Positions 60,717 to 64,000 of a stretch of DNA of 64,000 nucleotides are shown here, piece after piece. The stretch's first letter is position 1. Each line of letters starts with the position of its first letter. The notes under the pieces were generated by a model. It ran no database searches. It saw only the letters and a program-made list of their open reading frames with translations, and had not been told where the DNA came from. Made by a program: the position numbers and the translations under genes. This DNA comes from JAXLYX01 sp046351215. Its GTDB lineage: Bacteria > Myxococcota_A > Polyangia > Polyangiales > Houyiibacteriaceae. The DNA is taken from positions 186,001 to 250,000 of the forward strand of contig JAXLYX010000007.1 of NCBI GenBank assembly GCA_046351215.1, in the 5' to 3' direction.

Positions 60717-61583
60717 ATGACGAGGCCCCGCTCCCTCCCGCGCTCCCCACGGGCGCCGCAGGCGGCGGGGCTTCTCGCGTTCGGTCTGCTCGCTGGGGCT
60801 CCGCTTCGTGCCACACGCGCGGACGAACCGCCCGCGCGCCCCGCATCGGCCTGCGCCGATGCGTTCGAGGCCTCGACGCCCCTGCGACGGCTCGAGCCGA
60901 CGCACGAGGTCCTCCTCGTCGCGGGTCGGCCGACGGTCCTCCGCCTTCCGGCCGGCACGGGCCCGTGCGTGGCCTTCGTCGCGGAGACCTCCGATCCCAT
61001 CGATCTCGGACTCGCGATCCATGCGGCCGACGGGGAGGTGCTCGCCGAGCCCGCGCCCGGTCCGACGTCGGCTGCCGTCGCGTGCGCCCAGCCGCTCGAG
61101 GTCCGCTACGCCGTGCTCCGCGCCCCCACGACGCTCCGAGTCGCGATCACGCGTCTCGCGGGGCCCGAGCCCGGGGCGTCGCCTCCCGCCCCGTGTGCCG
61201 CGAACACGCCTTCTTCTCGGCGTGGGGAGATCGATCCCGGAGGTCCTCCCGGAGCTTCCGACGCGGCGGCGGGGCCCTCGACGGTGGAGCCCGGGGCGAC
61301 CGGGCTGCGCGGGCGCGAGTCCCATCGCGTGCAGTCGATCGGGGGCCTCGCCGTACCCGTCCCGATCGACGTCCACGCCGGTCGCGCCCTCGCGCTCGAG
61401 GTGGAGTCCGAGACCCACGCCACCCTTCGGCTCGTCGACCCGTCGGGCCGAGTCGTCGCGTCCGATGCCACGCGATCCGGCGTCGCGCGCGTGTTCGTCC
61501 ATCCCGCGTCGGACGAACGGCTGCGGGCCTACGTGCGCGGCGCCTCTCCGTCGACCCTCCGCGTCTTCGAGGCCCCGCCATGA
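60717..61583 (+). CDS. Exported protein with PPC-like beta modules
   Basis: A 288-residue protein. Signal peptide AAGLLAFGLLAGAPLRATRAD. Two beta modules, about 60-145 (EVLLVAGRPTVLRLPAG, PIDLGLAIHAADGEVLA) and 195-285 (VPVPIDVHAGRALALEVESETHATLRLVDPSGRVVA), resemble PPC (pre-peptidase C-terminal) domains; a Cys pair lies in each part. No peptidase domain. ATG 60717; the stop overlaps the next start by ATGA. The next gene has the same two-module layout, so the two may be distant paralogues. Confidence 0.7.
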   Translation: MTRPRSLPRSPRAPQAAGLLAFGLLAGAPLRATRADEPPARPASACADAFEASTPLRRLEPTHEVLLVAGRPTVLRLPAGTGPCVAFVAETSDPIDLGLAIHAADGEVLAEPAPGPTSAAVACAQPLEVRYAVLRAPTTLRVAITRLAGPEPGASPPAPCAANTPSSRRGEIDPGGPPGASDAAAGPSTVEPGATGLRGRESHRVQSIGGLAVPVPIDVHAGRALALEVESETHATLRLVDPSGRVVASDATRSGVARVFVHPASDERLRAYVRGASPSTLRVFEAPP

Positions 61584-62443
61584 GATCCCGAGTGGTGCTC
61601 GTCTCGGCCCTCGCGCTCGGATGCGGGTCCTCGGCGCCCGCTCCGAGGACGTCGTCCGGCGGCGAGACGGGAGCTCGCTGCGAGCCCGGTGCGATGGACG
61701 TCCCGACCGACGACTTCGTCGCCGCCGGGATGAGCGTCGTGCGGAGGATTCGTCTCGGGCCGGGAGAGCGGATCTCCGTCGTGGCGACGGGAACCCGAGG
61801 TCTCGTGGACGTGGACCTCGAGGCCTACGACCCGGACGGATCGCTGCTGGCCGCAGACCATCGACCGGACGCGACGCCGAGCGTGCTCCTCGGCGGCGGA
61901 GCGCGGGGAGGCGAGGCCGTGATCGTCGCGCGCGTGGTGCAGGGAGCCGGGCGACTGACCTTCGCGGAGCGTCCCCTCCGCGACGAGGCGTCGACCGCCG
62001 CGCTCCCGGTGTGGGAGCCGTCCGCGAGCGGCGAGCTCGGACGATCGCCGCTTCCGCCGGAAGACGAATTCCTCGCGCGCACGGGGCTCGTCGACATCCG
62101 GTACGACGGACGCGTCTCGATTCCTTCGGACGGCGATCTGAGGCTCGCCGTCGGCGTGGAGGTCGGCACGTGCCTCGCCGTGCTCGTGAGCGCGCCCGTG
62201 CCGCGGACGATCGCGGTCGAGCTCCAGTCCTCGGAGGGACGAGGCCTGGCCCGTGGCCGCTCCACCGAGGGTACGGCCGTCGCGGCGGTCTGCGCGGCTC
62301 GTCGCGAGGAAGTGGCGATCGTCGTGGAGGCGGACGAGGCGACCGATGCGCGGATCGTCGTGCGCGAGGGCAGGGCGGCCCAGGTCGACGGCCTCGAGCC
62401 GCTCGTCGAGGCGAGCCGCCGCGGGCTCTCCCCGGCCCCATGA
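61580..62443 (+). CDS. Lipoprotein with PPC-like beta modules
   Basis: A 287-residue protein. MRSRVVLVSALALGCGSS is a lipoprotein signal with lipobox ALGC. First module about 40-130 (RIRLGPGERISVVATGTRGLVDVDLEAYDPDGSLLA), second about 170-270 (GRVSIPSDGDLRLAVGVEVGTCLAVLV). Three mature-part Cys. ATG 61580 overlaps the previous stop. A nested hairpin follows at 62453. Function unknown; possible partners are the HEAT protein and the secreted protein of the same operon. Confidence 0.72.
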   Translation: MRSRVVLVSALALGCGSSAPAPRTSSGGETGARCEPGAMDVPTDDFVAAGMSVVRRIRLGPGERISVVATGTRGLVDVDLEAYDPDGSLLAADHRPDATPSVLLGGGARGGEAVIVARVVQGAGRLTFAERPLRDEASTAALPVWEPSASGELGRSPLPPEDEFLARTGLVDIRYDGRVSIPSDGDLRLAVGVEVGTCLAVLVSAPVPRTIAVELQSSEGRGLARGRSTEGTAVAAVCAARREEVAIVVEADEATDARIVVREGRAAQVDGLEPLVEASRRGLSPAP

Positions 62444-62452
62444 ACGGACGAA

Positions 62453-62486
62453 GGCGCCCGTCCGGCCTCGAGCCGACGCGGGCGCC
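62453..62486. terminator. Bidirectional terminator between convergent genes
   Basis: Outer stem GGCGCCCG (62453-62460) with CGGGCGCC (62479-62486), perfect 8 bp; inner stem CGGC (62463-62466) with GCCG (62472-62475) around CTCGA. It lies between the lipoprotein stop (62443) and the ddl stop (62511). Confidence 0.62.
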
Positions 62487-62510
62487 CCGAACGACGCGAG
62501 AGGGCTCGTC

Positions 62511-63500
62511 TCAGCCGACGAGCTTCGACTGGGCCGCGGCGAACCCGCGCGTACGACCGCGGCCGGACTCGATCACCTGCGCGGAGCCGCCGACGGCCGC
62601 GCGCTTCAGGATCGCCTCGCAGAGGTCGCCGAAGTCCATCCCGGCGGAGGCCGCGATCTTCGGGAGCAGCGAGGTCTGCGTCATGCCGGGCAGCGTGTTG
62701 ACCTCGAGCACGTACTCGTTCTCGCCTTCGGTGACGAGGACGTCGACGCGGCAGGCACCGGTGCAGCCCAGGCTGCGGACCGCGCGCTCGGCGATGTTGA
62801 GGACGCCCTTGTAGCGGGTCGGCGTGAGGCGCGGCGGCAGGAAGTACTCGCTCTGGCCCGCCTGGTACTTCGACTTGTAGTCGTAGAAGGCGCCCTTCGG
62901 CGCGATCTCGATGGCACCGAGCGCACGGCCGTCGAGCACGCCGACGGCGACCTCGCGGCCCTGGATGAAGCGCTCGACGAGGACCGAGCGATCGAAGCGG
63001 GCCGCCTCGGCGCAGCGCTCCGCGAGCTCGGCCATGTCACGCGCACGACCGGCGCCCACGCTCGAGCCCGAGCGTCGGGGCTTCACGAAGGCCGGGAAGC
63101 CGAAGGAGCCGTGGATCTCCTCGAGCTCCTCGAGCTGGCTCTCGTCGACGGCGTAGTAGGCCGGCGTCGGCACGTTGTGCAGGCGGAAGAGCTCCTTCGC
63201 CTTGAGCTTGTCCATCGCGAGCGCGCTCGCGAGCACGCCGGAGCCCGTGTACGGGATCCCGAGGATCTCGAGCAGGCCCTGGATGCAGCCGTCCTCGCCG
63301 TGGGTGCCGTGCAGGGCGATGACGGCGACGTCGATCCGCGTCTGGCGGAGGACCTGGTCGATGTCCTGGTCGACGTAGATCTTCGACACCCGGTAGCCGC
63401 GGGACGAGAGCGCCTCGAACATCGCGTCCCCGCTGCGAAGCGAGATCTCGCGCTCCGCGCTGGTGCCTCCGAGCAGGACTCCGATGTGCTTGTTCTTCAT
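62511..63500 (-). CDS. ddl: D-alanine--D-alanine ligase
   Basis: A 329-residue ATP-grasp enzyme making the D-Ala-D-Ala dipeptide of peptidoglycan. IGVLLGGTSAEREISLRSG, ALHGTHGEDGCIQGLLEILGIPYTGSGVLASALAMDK, KPRRSGSSVG and EVNTLPGMTQTSLLPKIA are all present. The KPRRSGSSVGAG loop has the usual Ser pair. A short C-terminal tail (about 20 residues) is extra. ATG 63500 has AGAGGAG upstream. It reads away from the partial gene at 63714 and stops before the hairpin at 62453. Confidence 0.96.
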   Translation of the reverse strand: MKNKHIGVLLGGTSAEREISLRSGDAMFEALSSRGYRVSKIYVDQDIDQVLRQTRIDVAVIALHGTHGEDGCIQGLLEILGIPYTGSGVLASALAMDKLKAKELFRLHNVPTPAYYAVDESQLEELEEIHGSFGFPAFVKPRRSGSSVGAGRARDMAELAERCAEAARFDRSVLVERFIQGREVAVGVLDGRALGAIEIAPKGAFYDYKSKYQAGQSEYFLPPRLTPTRYKGVLNIAERAVRSLGCTGACRVDVLVTEGENEYVLEVNTLPGMTQTSLLPKIAASAGMDFGDLCEAILKRAAVGGSAQVIESGRGRTRGFAAAQSKLVG

Positions 63501-63713
63501 CCTCGTTCTCCTCTGCCCGGCGCCCGAGACCTCGGGAACCTCGCGGGTGCCTGAAGCGGTCCGGACCGGGCTGGGGAGGCCGCGCTCACGCAGCGGGCTT
63601 CCCGGAGCGGTCGGTCCGAACCCGACCTGATGGTCGTCGGGTATCAGAGCGCGCTCGCTCGCGTCAAAAAAGTGAACTCTGGGGAGGCGGTATGGGTCCC
63701 ACCCCGGAGCCTG

Positions 63714-64000
63714 TCAAATGGCGCGGGGGGGAGGGGACAGCGGCCCGCCGGACGGGATCAGGACCACGAACGGGTGGTCGGCGGGCCCTCCGCCGCGGGT
63801 GCGGATCTCCAGCGTGACCACCCGGCCACGCTCCAATTCGAGGGCGCCGAAGGCCGTTCGCGAGGAGAAGACGACCTCGACCCAGGTGTCCCCGAGGGCA
63901 TGGTGGCAGGCGACCGGGACATGGTGGGTCGCCCCCCGCGGATAGAGATCCGCGTCGTCCCGCGTGACCCTCCGGATCGGTCCGGCGAACGCGATCGCAC
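63714..64000 (-). CDS. C-terminal part of a hypothetical protein (partial, 5' end outside window)
   Basis: The frame that ends with TGA at 63714-63716 is open to the window edge (94 codons). It reads like protein: ADLYPRGATHHVPVACHHALG, WVEVVFSSRTAFGALELERGRVVTLEIRTRGG and PFVVLIPSGGPL. It is beta-rich and hydrophobic-polar alternating, with no recognised family. The 213-bp gap to ddl has TTGACG (63662-63667) but no good -10. Confidence 0.5.
   Translation of the reverse strand, partial: AIAFAGPIRRVTRDDADLYPRGATHHVPVACHHALGDTWVEVVFSSRTAFGALELERGRVVTLEIRTRGGGPADHPFVVLIPSGGPLSPPPRAI

Noticed and set aside
63640..63667. Promoter for ddl
   Set aside because: TTGACG is present on the minus strand but the best -10 at 16 bp is GATACC; not enough to call.

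Overview
The window is very GC-rich DNA with extreme third-position G/C bias, which leaves long open frames opposite almost every gene. Gene content points to a myxobacterium (Myxococcota), probably a Polyangiales/Sandaracinus-like lineage: many TPR and HEAT-repeat proteins, secreted lipoproteins, zinc-ribbon Ser/Thr kinase and ATPase proteins, a Gld-type ABC system, and a long TPR/FHA/TonB-like cluster resembling the adventurous-gliding (Glt/Agl) loci. The taxonomic call is inference. I found no rRNA, tRNA, CRISPR array, insertion sequence or prophage.

Layout. 1-8713: a partial response regulator, a membrane protein with a spermidine-synthase-like domain, trmB, a zinc-ribbon/AAA/TPR protein and a polysaccharide deacetylase. 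8838-14246: four translationally coupled genes for a Gld-type ABC transporter with a DUF4340 partner. 14248-19647: an Imm5-like protein, a lipoprotein, a large HEAT protein and an ABC exporter. 19942-24121: a primary-type sigma-70 factor, a STAS-like protein, then an ECF sigma/zinc-finger anti-sigma pair. 24415-35087: a gliding-machinery-like operon from a strong promoter (TTGACC, 17 bp, TATAAG): a coiled-coil secreted protein, three TPR proteins, a small secreted protein and an FHA-like/TM/TonB-like protein. 35182-42661: an exopolysaccharide operon with its own promoter and terminator hairpin: outer-membrane beta-barrel, short OPX protein, polyprenyl-phosphate sugar-phosphate transferase, amidotransferase and two nucleotidyltransferases.

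42660-52196: PP2C phosphatase, family 4 uracil-DNA glycosylase, a roughly 40% Asp/Glu protein, a Ser/Thr kinase, an arsenosugar pair (AhpD-like plus ArsS), a cupin lipoprotein, rfbB, RlpA and a phosphoesterase-like/tetraheme cytochrome fusion. 52364-55175: the conserved rpsP-khpA-rimM-trmD-methyltransferase-rplS block. 55297-59529 (minus strand): a carrier-protein-bound cysteine biosynthesis cluster in the order Rrf2, CysK, E1, CysO, mini-E1, CysM, Mec. 59746-64000: HEAT and secreted proteins, ddl and one partial gene.

The most unusual signal is in the cysteine cluster. The E1-type activating enzyme there lacks the N-terminal arginine helix of MoeB/ThiF enzymes. A separate 125-residue protein two genes downstream carries that helix and an E1-like C-terminal helix but no ATP-binding core. 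This looks like a bacterial E1 divided into an active and an inactive half. The carrier CysO also ends Gly-Gly-Arg, so it may need trimming by the adjacent JAMM peptidase. A second window-wide pattern is a set of sigma-70-like promoters whose -10 box lies only 6-10 nt before the start codon, suggesting several leaderless mRNAs.
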